Positions 1 through 6,924 of a stretch of 29,435 nt of DNA are shown one piece after another. Source of the DNA: DASZHJ01 sp035581425 (lineage in GTDB: Bacteria; Pseudomonadota; Alphaproteobacteria; ATCC43930; CGMCC-115725); the NCBI GenBank assembly GCA_035581425.1, contig DATJVP010000126.1, positions 1-29,435 on the forward strand, written 5' to 3'. How positions within the stretch are numbered: position 1 is the stretch's first letter; each line of letters starts with the position of its first letter. The position numbers and the translations under genes were made by a program. The notes under the pieces are model-generated. The model had not been told where the DNA came from. It saw only the letters and a program-made list of their open reading frames with translations, and did not search any database.

Positions 1-917
1 TCGTCGAGCGGCGACAGAGGAACCTCCTCGACGCGGGCGCCGAGCGCGCCGAGCTCGGCGATCGCCGTCTCGACCGCGGCGCGCATCTCCGGATCGAGCG
101 CGGGATCGGCAGCGAAGAGGGTGCGGGGCACGCCCACGCTCGTCTCTCTGAGATCGCCGCCGAGCGCCGCCGCATAATCTGGCACGGGGAGATCCGCCGC
201 AGTCGGATCGCGTGGATCGGGCCCAGCGATCGCCTGCAGCAGGAACGCGCAATCCCGCGCGGTCCAGGCCATCGGCCCGGCGTGATCGAGCGCGAAGGAC
301 AGCGGGAAAATACCCGCGCGGCTCACGCGACCGTAGCTCGGCTTGATGCCGGCGATGCCGCAATGCGAGGCCGGTAGCCGGATCGAGCCGCCGGTGTCGC
401 TTCCCATCGCGCCCAAGGCGAGCCCCGCCGCCACCGCCGCCCCGGAGCCGCTGGAGGAGCCGCCGGTAAAATTGGCGGGGTTCCAGGGATTGCGCGCGGG
501 AGGAAACGGCAGATCGAAGGATGGGCCGCCCATCGCGAACTCGTGCGTCGCGAGCTTGCCCAGAAGAATCGTTCCGGCCTTCGCGAGATTTCGCGTGACG
601 GTCGCGTCGCGCTTGGGGACGTGATCGAGCTTGATCCGCGAATGCCCGGTGGTGCGGATGCCCGCGGTCTCGTAAATGTCCTTGAGCGCGATCGGAATGC
701 CGTGAAGCGGTCCCTTGCTCTCGCCGCGGAGGATATCCGCTTCCGCCCTCTTGGCCGCCGCACGTGCCTCCTCCGCGAGGACGAGGACGTAGCTGTGGAG
801 CTTCGCGTCCACGGCCTCGATGCGGGCGAGGCACGCTTCGACGAGCTCGACCGGCGAGACGTCGCGCTTCGCGAGCGCGGCACTCGCCTCCGCGATGGTC
901 CAGAAATTCCCGCTCAC
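1..917 (-). CDS. amidase signature family protein, 3' end outside window
   Basis: The first 305 residues of an amidase signature hydrolase are readable on the minus strand. The triad is visible: Lys79 in ALKDIY, the cis-Ser in the GGSSSGSGA loop (about residues 152-160) and the nucleophile Ser178 in GSDTGGSIR. These enzymes cleave amide bonds in the cytoplasm; the substrate cannot be told from sequence. The GTG start at 917 is chosen because it overlaps the stop of the preceding small gene in a GTGA junction, which implies translational coupling. The small upstream partner resembles the AtzG/GatC type, so a heteromeric hydrolase of the AtzE (1-carboxybiuret hydrolase) or GatA kind is more likely than a lone amidase. 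The C-terminal part, which shapes the substrate pocket, lies beyond base 1. Confidence 0.9.
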   Translation of the reverse strand, partial: MSGNFWTIAEASAALAKRDVSPVELVEACLARIEAVDAKLHSYVLVLAEEARAAAKRAEADILRGESKGPLHGIPIALKDIYETAGIRTTGHSRIKLDHVPKRDATVTRNLAKAGTILLGKLATHEFAMGGPSFDLPFPPARNPWNPANFTGGSSSGSGAAVAAGLALGAMGSDTGGSIRLPASHCGIAGIKPSYGRVSRAGIFPLSFALDHAGPMAWTARDCAFLLQAIAGPDPRDPTAADLPVPDYAAALGGDLRETSVGVPRTLFAADPALDPEMRAAVETAIAELGALGARVEEVPLSPLD

Positions 918-1117
918 CGGGCACGCTCCGGGGCCATGAAGACATGCGCGGGCTCGTCCTCGTAGGGGAGATCGCGCGGCAAGCGCTCGACCCAGCGCGC
1001 GACGAGGCCGCAGGCACGCAGAAGCGCCGTGCGCTCCGCCTCCGTCAGGTCGGGAAAGGCGCGGGCAATGAGAGCAGCGATTGCTTCCTGTGCACGGGAC
1101 AACACCGGCTCGGCCAT
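914..1117 (-). CDS. small AtzG/GatC-like amidase partner protein
   Basis: This 67-residue acidic-ended protein lies directly upstream of the amidase and overlaps it by 4 bp (GTGA). The start at 1117 (MAEPVLSRAQ) is preceded by GAGG at good spacing. The frame extends upstream, but that extension has no ribosome site and reads into the low-GC boundary. The helical body followed by a tail ending LPYEDEPAHVFMAPE resembles the AtzG/DUF4089 family, which wraps around an AtzE-type amidase and stabilises it as GatC does GatA. The assignment rests on size, position and tail pattern, not on a clear catalytic motif. The alternative is an unrelated small protein coupled to the amidase. Confidence 0.72.
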   Translation of the reverse strand: MAEPVLSRAQEAIAALIARAFPDLTEAERTALLRACGLVARWVERLPRDLPYEDEPAHVFMAPERAR

Positions 1118-1193
1118 TGGGCACCTCGTCGTGAAATGGAAGGCCGATGGTCCGGCGGCCGGGATGGAACTGTCAAGCCGCCGAGCAAGAAAC

Positions 1194-1223
1194 TTGAACC
1201 GCCTCATTGCCTCAGTGGTTCAA
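1194..1223. repeat. 7-bp inverted repeat at island edge
   Basis: TTGAACC (1194-1200) and GGTTCAA (1217-1223) are perfect inverted arms around a 16-base centre. Each arm also resembles a tRNA T-loop sequence. The repeat lies where native high-GC sequence gives way to the low-GC segment, just before the integrase remnant. It could be a leftover recombinase arm site or chance. Confidence 0.35.
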
Positions 1224-1247
1224 TTCCACCATCGCGGCAGTGAGAGG

Positions 1248-1454
1248 ATGAGAGGACGCACGTTCATAACGATCGCCGAAAGCCTGGAAATTTCGGTGTA
1301 TACGCTCAAGCGACTGTTAAGCCATCGCGAGGGTCGTGACGTAACGGCGGGCTACATTGTGCTCGATGTCGAGCGGCCTCGACAGACGATGGAGCAAATT
1401 GACGGCTTCATCACGAGCGCGCGTATGAAGGGTTCGCGCGCGTTCAATCCTTAA
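1248..1454 (+). pseudogene. tyrosine recombinase (phage-type integrase) C-terminal remnant
   Basis: The 68-residue frame starting MRGRTFITIAESL matches the C-terminal end of phage-type integrases. The RTF block matches the place where a second catalytic Arg normally sits in an RRTF context. SHREGRDVTAGYIV holds the family's late His and the nucleophile Tyr in TAGY, followed by the usual DVERxRxxMxxI tail. The N-terminal arm-binding and core-binding domains and the first catalytic Arg are absent upstream, so the gene cannot be functional. Sequence before about 1240 in the same frame is not recognisably integrase. The 3' end overlaps the converging unknown gene by 11 bp. Confidence 0.75.
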
Positions 1455-1770
1455 ATATGTGAAGCTTGCCCTTGCCCGTGTTCGTGACATTGATATAGAT
1501 GCCGCGCCCCACCTTTCTTAGATACGGGCGAAGCGCCTTCAGTTTTAGATCCTCCACTTTCGTCGGCTTCTCGGACAGGGCTGATTCGAAGATCTCAACG
1601 TGCATCGTGCCGTCGGTGAGAGGAATGACGACATAATCATATTTCTCTTGATGGCGCCCCGTGGATTCACCCGACTTCATCTCCACGCTGCGAACCAACT
1701 TATTCAAACGCTTACTCTTGAAGAGGACACGAACCCGGGCTTTCCGTGACCGCCGTTTGCTCCTGGCCAT
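1444..1770 (-). CDS. hypothetical 108-residue protein
   Basis: I do not recognise this family. ATG at 1770 is chosen because a strong AGGGAGGGG ribosome site sits just upstream; a longer frame to 1875 lacks one. The N-terminus is very basic (ARSKRRSRKARVR), which suggests nucleic-acid contact. The rest alternates short strands, such as YDYVVIPL and MHVEIFE, with a Lys-rich helix and ends in KLHIFKD. There are no Cys residues, signal peptide or membrane segment. Composition is lower in GC than the core genome, as for the neighbouring cyclase-ATPase gene, with which it is divergent. It probably arrived with the island. Confidence 0.6.
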   Translation of the reverse strand: MARSKRRSRKARVRVLFKSKRLNKLVRSVEMKSGESTGRHQEKYDYVVIPLTDGTMHVEIFESALSEKPTKVEDLKLKALRPYLRKVGRGIYINVTNTGKGKLHIFKD

Positions 1771-1813
1771 CGACCCCTCCCTGCTGGTTGATTGAAACAC
1801 GTCGTATTTCGCA

Positions 1814-1828
1814 GGCACCTGAGGTGCC
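1814..1828. promoter_or_regulatory. perfect palindrome in divergent promoter gap
   Basis: GGCACCT-G-AGGTGCC is a perfect 7-bp inverted repeat with a single central base. It sits in the gap between the divergent unknown gene (start 1770) and the cyclase-ATPase gene (start 1958). An extended -10-like TGGTATAGA at 1877-1885 faces the cyclase gene. A dimeric repressor or activator site is plausible; no regulator gene lies inside the island. Confidence 0.4.
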
Positions 1829-1957
1829 CTGCGCGGACTCAAACTCTCCAAGAAATCATACGCTTCGGAATGCAATTGGTATAGACGGCAATATCTTCCA
1901 TTTTTGCGGGCGTGGTGCGATAGTGATTAGCTCTGGAAGGTGACTAGGCATCTAGAG

Positions 1958-4900
1958 ATGAGGCCGTGCCCATCTTGCTCGACCATGAACCCGGAACACG
2001 CGGGGTTTTGTGGGGGATGTGGCGCGCGCCTGAATTTCGTTTGCTCGAAGTGCGGAGCGAGCAATTTCCCGCTGGCTCGATTTTGCACTGCTTGTGGCGC
2101 CCAACTTGGTGCGGCCACAAAGCCGCCTGCTTCCCCCCAAGATGCCCCTACGAGCCTCCGGGATCACAGCTCCGATTCGACGATTGCGCTGTCGTCTGAA
2201 GGGGAGCGCAAGGAAGTCTCTATACTCTTCGCGGATATCTCCGGATCTCTTGGCCTCATTGTCGATCGCGATCCCGAGGCAGCCGACGCAATCCTATCCG
2301 AGATTATCGATCAGATGGCCGGTGCTGTTCACCGCTATGGTGGAACCGTCAACAAAATGCGCGGTGATGGCATCATGGCTCTTTTCGGAGCGCCGCTCGC
2401 CCAGGAGGATCACGCATCGCGCGCCTGTTGCGCGGCGGTGGCAATGCGCGATCTGAAGCACGACAGATTGCGAATGATCAGCGGGGAGTTCGACATTGCA
2501 GTAAAGACCCGGATCGGCATCAATTCCGGCGAAGCTGTCATACGTAAGATGAATACCGATTTCTCGCTCGGCTATGACGCGGTCGGAGATGTCGTCCACC
2601 TAGCGTCACGCATGGAGCAGAGCGCGGAACCCGGTACGATCCGCATAACAGGTGCCACGTTGCGATTGGTGGAGGGACTTGTTCAAGCAAAATCGCTCGG
2701 AAAACAATCAGTCAAGGGAATGACACGCCAAGTTGCGATCTACGAACTCACCGGAATTGCCTCACCCCCCTCATCAACGCGGCCAGAAGGCCGTCGCGCG
2801 CTTACGCCATTCGTCAACCGCAAGACGGAATTCGAAATCCTCCATCAGTCGCTTACCGAGGCTGCGGCGGGGCGAGGGCAGGTAGTTGCCATAGTCGGCG
2901 ATGCGGGTCTCGGGAAATCGCGTTTGATTACCGAATTTATCAATTCTCCAAGAGCGACAGCTTGGAGGGTTCTGCGCGCGACGTCGTGTTCGTATGACAG
3001 CCTGACGAGCTACCTGCCTTTCGTTCGTATCTTCCAGAGGCTCTTTTCGATCGAGCCAAACGATCCCGAGGACTCAGTTCGCGCGAAGGTTCGTGATCAG
3101 CTGACGGAACTGAATGCGGATTTCGATCGGATTTATCCAGCGTTCTGCGATTTGCTGGGTGCACAGCCCGAAAACGACTCTTGGCAACTACTAGATCCAC
3201 AAATGCGAAGGCAGCATTTGGTCGCCGCGATCCCGAGCTTATTGCTATCCATGTGCCGCGTTCAGCCCCTCATCGTCATCGTAGAGGACCTCCACTGGGT
3301 CGACACGGAAACACAAAGCGTGATCGACCAACTCGTCGAGGGCCTTCCGCGAGTGCCAATTCTTTGCATCGTCAGCTATCGCCCCGAATATCGGGACGAG
3401 TGGAGCGGTAAGTCATATTACCGGCATATCCGGCTTGTGGAGTTGCACGAAGAGGCGGCGGCCGAACTTCTAAAATCGCTTATCGGCACCGACGCAAAGC
3501 TAAGCCAGCTACAGCAGATATTGCTCGACCACACGGAAGCGAATCCGTTTTTCTTGGAGGAGCGCGTCTATTCGCTCGTGGATGATCATGCACTCGTTGG
3601 AACACGGGGCGCCTATCAGCTTGCGGGGCCCGTGGGTGCGCTTCGTATCCCAGGGACCGTACGCGCGGTATTGTCGGCACGCATTGACCGCCTTAGGCCG
3701 AGGGATAAGCAGGTTCTTCAATCGGCATCCGTGATTGGAGAGACGATATCGCTTCCAATTTTGAGACTTGTCGAGGATCTTCCCGAACCCGATTTACGCG
3801 ACGCCATAAATTCATTGCGAAGGTCTGAGTTTCTATATGAGGCACAACACTCCCCTGAGGTGGAGTACTGCTTCAGGCATGCGCTCACCCACGATGTGGC
3901 CTATGGGAGCATGCTCCGAGAGCATCGGCGGGGCATTCACGCCAAGGTCGTAGGTGCGCTGGAAACCCATTTAGGGCAGCGCGCCGACGAGTTTGCCGAG
4001 CGACTTGTGAATCACGCACTCGAGGGGCAGAGGTGGGACAAGGCGGTGCGTTATGGCCGCATGGCCGGTGGAAAGGCCGCCTGGCGTTCATCCAATCAGG
4101 AGTCCGTAAGCTTTTACGAGCAGGCTCTGCAGGGTCTTCAACATTTGGCCCAAGATGTGGGGGTTCAAACGCGTGGGGTTGATGTCAGATTCGATCTCCG
4201 TAACCCGCTCTTTCAACTTGGCAAGCTCGATGCCGTCGTCGATCACTTGAACATAGCAAGGGACTTAGCGGAACAGATCGCCGATCAACCCAGACTCGCT
4301 AGGGCGCTGATGTATTTGAGTCACGTGTCCTGGCTTATGGGTGACCAAAAAGCATCCCTTGCTTACGGAGAGAGGGCTGTCGTCATTGCTGAGTCGCTTC
4401 GCGACGACGAAAGAAAGGTGCGTACGAGATTCCACCTCGGACTCAGTCATCTTGCTAGGTGCGACTTTCGAAAGACGGTCGAGATCTTGCAGGCGACTGT
4501 TGTTGCCTGCCGCAATTCAGCATTATCCGGACCACTAGGTCCTTTGCTCAGCATGGCCCTTGCTTATCTGGTACGGGCCCTCGCTGAACTCGGAGATTTC
4601 GGTGAGGCATCCGAACTGGCCGCCGAGTGCGTGCGGATCGCGGACGCCGAGATGAGGCCGTTTTCCAGAATCATCGCGTACTTAAGCGCGGGCTACGTGC
4701 GCGATAGGAAAGGGGAAACCGCTGAAGCGATTCCCTCGCTTGAGCGTGCATTGGAGTTGTCGCGGTCGACGGAAGCGCGGCTAATGACGCCGATTGCAGC
4801 GGGCTTTCTGGGAGCCGCGTACGCAAATAGCCAACGTTCCACTGAGGCGATCACCTTACTCAAAGAAGCAATCGAGACAGCAGCGGAAATGAGGTTGGGG

Positions 4901-5278
4901 TTATATCAGGCGCCGCGGATGGCTCACCTGGGTCTCGCTTATTTGAATGTGGGCGACTACGTCTCCGCTAAGGAAAATGCGGAAATGGCCGAAGCCTTGG
5001 CGCTCAAGCAGGGAGAACTCGGCGCACGTGCAGCCGCACTTTCTCTCATGGGTGAAATCGCGGTACGCGCGCGCCCGTTCGATCTTACGTATGCACGTGA
5101 CCGATTTACGCGAGCCCTGCATCTTGCGGAGGAATTGGAGATGCGACCGCTTGTCGCGCATTGTCATCGGTCGCTTGGACTCCTCGCAATCAAGATGAAT
5201 GAGCCGCAAGAGGGCAATGCCGCATTGGAGACAGCATCAGCACTGTACACCGAGCTTGGCATGTCTCGCGCGAGTTGA
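1958..5278 (+). CDS. double zinc ribbon - class III cyclase - AAA ATPase - TPR signalling protein
   Basis: This large cytoplasmic protein has about 1,106 residues. Numbering here counts from the alternative GTG at 1940. Two zinc ribbons (Cys pairs near 10-13, 24-27, 35-38 and 49-52) precede a class III cyclase domain (about 90-265) with metal-binding Asp in LFADISGS (Asp99) and RGDGIMALFG (Asp143). A STAND/AAA-like ATPase follows, with Walker A GDAGLGKS (320-327) and Walker B-like LIVIVEDLHWVD (about 445-456). Helical TPR-type repeats fill roughly 700 to the end. In the cyclase the usual VNxAxR block reads VVHLASR, so the Asn that stabilises the transition state is His; activity may be altered. 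ATG at 1958 is preferred because relatives start a few residues before the first CxxC, but GTG at 1940 is possible. The gene stands alone, in low-GC sequence. Ligand and output are unknown. Confidence 0.88.
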   Translation: MRPCPSCSTMNPEHAGFCGGCGARLNFVCSKCGASNFPLARFCTACGAQLGAATKPPASPQDAPTSLRDHSSDSTIALSSEGERKEVSILFADISGSLGLIVDRDPEAADAILSEIIDQMAGAVHRYGGTVNKMRGDGIMALFGAPLAQEDHASRACCAAVAMRDLKHDRLRMISGEFDIAVKTRIGINSGEAVIRKMNTDFSLGYDAVGDVVHLASRMEQSAEPGTIRITGATLRLVEGLVQAKSLGKQSVKGMTRQVAIYELTGIASPPSSTRPEGRRALTPFVNRKTEFEILHQSLTEAAAGRGQVVAIVGDAGLGKSRLITEFINSPRATAWRVLRATSCSYDSLTSYLPFVRIFQRLFSIEPNDPEDSVRAKVRDQLTELNADFDRIYPAFCDLLGAQPENDSWQLLDPQMRRQHLVAAIPSLLLSMCRVQPLIVIVEDLHWVDTETQSVIDQLVEGLPRVPILCIVSYRPEYRDEWSGKSYYRHIRLVELHEEAAAELLKSLIGTDAKLSQLQQILLDHTEANPFFLEERVYSLVDDHALVGTRGAYQLAGPVGALRIPGTVRAVLSARIDRLRPRDKQVLQSASVIGETISLPILRLVEDLPEPDLRDAINSLRRSEFLYEAQHSPEVEYCFRHALTHDVAYGSMLREHRRGIHAKVVGALETHLGQRADEFAERLVNHALEGQRWDKAVRYGRMAGGKAAWRSSNQESVSFYEQALQGLQHLAQDVGVQTRGVDVRFDLRNPLFQLGKLDAVVDHLNIARDLAEQIADQPRLARALMYLSHVSWLMGDQKASLAYGERAVVIAESLRDDERKVRTRFHLGLSHLARCDFRKTVEILQATVVACRNSALSGPLGPLLSMALAYLVRALAELGDFGEASELAAECVRIADAEMRPFSRIIAYLSAGYVRDRKGETAEAIPSLERALELSRSTEARLMTPIAAGFLGAAYANSQRSTEAITLLKEAIETAAEMRLGLYQAPRMAHLGLAYLNVGDYVSAKENAEMAEALALKQGELGARAAALSLMGEIAVRARPFDLTYARDRFTRALHLAEELEMRPLVAHCHRSLGLLAIKMNEPQEGNAALETASALYTELGMSRAS

Positions 5279-5356
5279 CCGCGCGCGCAGACGGTCCTTT
5301 CTTAACGTCCGGCCGTGCCTTGACAACCATACAAACATCAAGACCAGGGTGCGGAT

Positions 5357-5423
5357 ATGAAAGACATTATTCGTCTGGTCGCGACCGCTCTAACGGGCAT
5401 CGTTTTCGCCAGCATCCAGATGG
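5357..5423 (+). pseudogene. possible 5' gene fragment cut off at the tRNA-Thr 3' end
   Basis: A frame beginning MKDIIRLVATALTGIVFASI has an AGGGTG-like ribosome site and a hydrophobic N-terminus like a signal peptide or membrane segment. It then reads antisense through the whole tRNA and stops at 5516. The tRNA-derived half is not a real protein. The first 22 codons may be the start of a gene severed when DNA joined at the tRNA end. A TTGACA at 5320-5325 could be its -35 box. Chance is possible because the fragment is short. Confidence 0.3.
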
Positions 5424-5495
5424 TGCCCCGAGTCGGATTTGAACCAACGGCCTACCGCTTACGAAGCGGTTGCTCTACCGCTGAGCTATCGGGGC
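5424..5495 (-). tRNA. tRNA-Thr (anticodon CGT)
   Basis: Read on the minus strand, GCCCCGA and TCGGGGC form a full 7-bp acceptor stem with discriminator A. The D-arm is GCTC-AGCGGTA-GAGC, the anticodon stem is ACCGC/GCGGT around loop TTCGTAA (anticodon CGT, decoding ACG), and the T-arm is GTTGG-TTCAAAT-CCGAC. CCA is not encoded. The tRNA lies between the low-GC segment and the end of hemY, and its 3' end faces the island, as expected for an integrase target. Confidence 0.96.
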
Positions 5496-5514
5496 GCCGA
5501 AACGGCGGCGGACC

Positions 5515-6924
5515 TTAGCTCCCCAGCTTGGCTGGCGTCAACCGAGGCGTGGGCGCGGGCGCCGGGAGGGCCTGCATCGCGAGCGGAAGCGAGGCGCGAT
5601 CGCGCGGGGCGCGCAGCGGAAGCCGCCAGGCGAAGCTCGCGAAGCTGCGGCAATTCGGGCAGACCGCGACCCAATGCTCGGCCTCGGTCGCGCATTTGGC
5701 GCAGACATAGGTCGCATCGAAGCCTGCTCCCGCCGCCGCGCGCGCAAGCCAGGCGCGCGCGCGTGCCGCATCCTGACGCTCGCCCTCCTCGAGCTCCGCC
5801 ATGAGGAGGCAGGCGCGCGCCGGCGGAAAGGGCCCGGCGCCGGCGACGTCGTCGCGCGCGCCGAGCATGCCGAGATAGCGCCGCGCCTCGCCCCAGAGCC
5901 GCGCGCGGAGCGTCGCCTCCGCGAGCAGCAGGCGGCTTTCGAGCTGATCGGAATTCGTCGCCGCGAGCTCTTGCAGGCGCTTCAGGCGCTGCATCGGCGT
6001 TTCTGCAGGCGCAAGGCTCCGGTAGACCTCCGCGAGCGCCGGCTCGGGCGCAAGCCGCCAGGCGGCCTCGAGTGCGCGCGCGGCCTGACGGAGCTTGCCT
6101 CCGTCGCGCAACAGAGAGGCGCGCCAGGCCGCCGCGGGCGCGAAGCCCGGATCGGCTTCACCGGCGCGTTCCGCGAGCGCGAGCGCGCCGCGGGCGTCGC
6201 CTGCGGCTGAAGCCGCGCGGCTCTGCTCCAAGAGGAGTGCCGCCTGGAGCCGTTTTGCCTCCGGCGCCGGCAGCGCGCGGCGCTTCATCGCCTGCAACAG
6301 CGTCGCCTCGGCCTCTTTCCATTGCCGGGCGCGGGCCTGAAGTTCCGTCAGACTCGTGAGCGCCCAACCCGTCTTCGGCCGGAGCGAGCGCGCGCGCTCC
6401 GCGAGCGTCAGCGCCTCGGCCTCGTTCCCGGTCTTGAGCGCCTGCGTCAGAAGGCCCCGGATACCCAGGAACTCCGTCTCCGGGCGCTCGAGCATGGCGA
6501 GGAAATAATTGCGCGCCGCGGTCTCGTCGCCGTTGAGCTGCGCCGCCTGCGCCTGCAGCAGAAGCGTGAGCGGCGGCTCACCCAGCAGCACATCCGCGCG
6601 GCGCGCAAGACGCTCCGCCTCCTCAGGCTCGCCCGCGGCGACCGCGACCATGCCTTGCGTCAGCGCGCGATACCCCTCGCGCCGGCGCCGGTCGTGCCAC
6701 GCTTTCCTCCATCGTCCGGGCGCGCCGAGTACCGCGCGCAGAAGCCAAAGCAGCAGGGTAAGCCCGGCAAAGAGCAGCGCAAGCGCCAGCACCAGCCGGT
6801 CGACGCTCGTGTCCATCTGCCAGCCGTTCCAGGTGAGCGAGACGCTGCCGGGACGGTCGGCGAAGTAGACCGCCGCCGCAACGAGAAGTGCCGTGAGCAG
6901 TATCGTGAGAAGGAGCCGCCTCAT
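5515..6924 (-). CDS. hemY: HemY-type TPR membrane protein of the heme operon
   Basis: This 469-residue protein begins with two membrane segments (about 3-18 and 42-66), with a WNGW motif between them as in HemY N-terminal domains, followed by TPR-like helices to about residue 400. Near the C-terminus two Cys pairs, CAKC and CPNC, form a rubredoxin-like metal ribbon similar to that at the end of LapB/YciM. Proteobacterial HemY of this kind is not the protoporphyrinogen oxidase of the same name; its exact role in heme synthesis is unsettled and may be organisational. It is last in hemC-hemD-IMMP-hemY, overlapping the previous gene by 4 bp (ATGA), and this fixes the ATG at 6924. The stop is 19 bp from tRNA-Thr, so the operon ends at the island junction. 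Confidence 0.9.
   Translation of the reverse strand: MRRLLLTILLTALLVAAAVYFADRPGSVSLTWNGWQMDTSVDRLVLALALLFAGLTLLLWLLRAVLGAPGRWRKAWHDRRRREGYRALTQGMVAVAAGEPEEAERLARRADVLLGEPPLTLLLQAQAAQLNGDETAARNYFLAMLERPETEFLGIRGLLTQALKTGNEAEALTLAERARSLRPKTGWALTSLTELQARARQWKEAEATLLQAMKRRALPAPEAKRLQAALLLEQSRAASAAGDARGALALAERAGEADPGFAPAAAWRASLLRDGGKLRQAARALEAAWRLAPEPALAEVYRSLAPAETPMQRLKRLQELAATNSDQLESRLLLAEATLRARLWGEARRYLGMLGARDDVAGAGPFPPARACLLMAELEEGERQDAARARAWLARAAAGAGFDATYVCAKCATEAEHWVAVCPNCRSFASFAWRLPLRAPRDRASLPLAMQALPAPAPTPRLTPAKLGS

Larger units (their letters stand above)
1190..5423. mobile_element. decayed low-GC genomic island ending at tRNA-Thr
   Basis: Between the amidase pair and tRNA-Thr the base composition drops visibly below that of the flanks, and codon use becomes less GC-biased. 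The stretch carries an integrase C-terminal remnant near its left edge, an unknown gene, a 1.1-kilocodon signalling protein, and a short frame that runs into the 3' end of the tRNA. A tRNA 3' end is the usual target of tyrosine recombinases. No clean direct repeat of the tRNA end was found at the left edge, so the left boundary is approximate. An ancient transfer followed by loss of most mobility genes fits best; a locally AT-richer native segment is the alternative. Confidence 0.5.

Noticed and set aside
1181..1200. CCGAG...TTGAACC as a degenerate copy of the tRNA-Thr 3' end (attachment site)
   Set aside because: The spacing differs by two bases from the tRNA and only short blocks agree, so it is not better than chance.
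1208..1235. T-arm-like GGTTCAATTCC as a piece of a second tRNA
   Set aside because: Only the loop matches; the stem has a mismatch and no acceptor, D or anticodon arm can be built around it.
5424..5518. Protein-like reading RVGFEPTAYRLRSG
   Set aside because: This is the well-known spurious translation of an antisense tRNA; the cloverleaf is complete on the minus strand.
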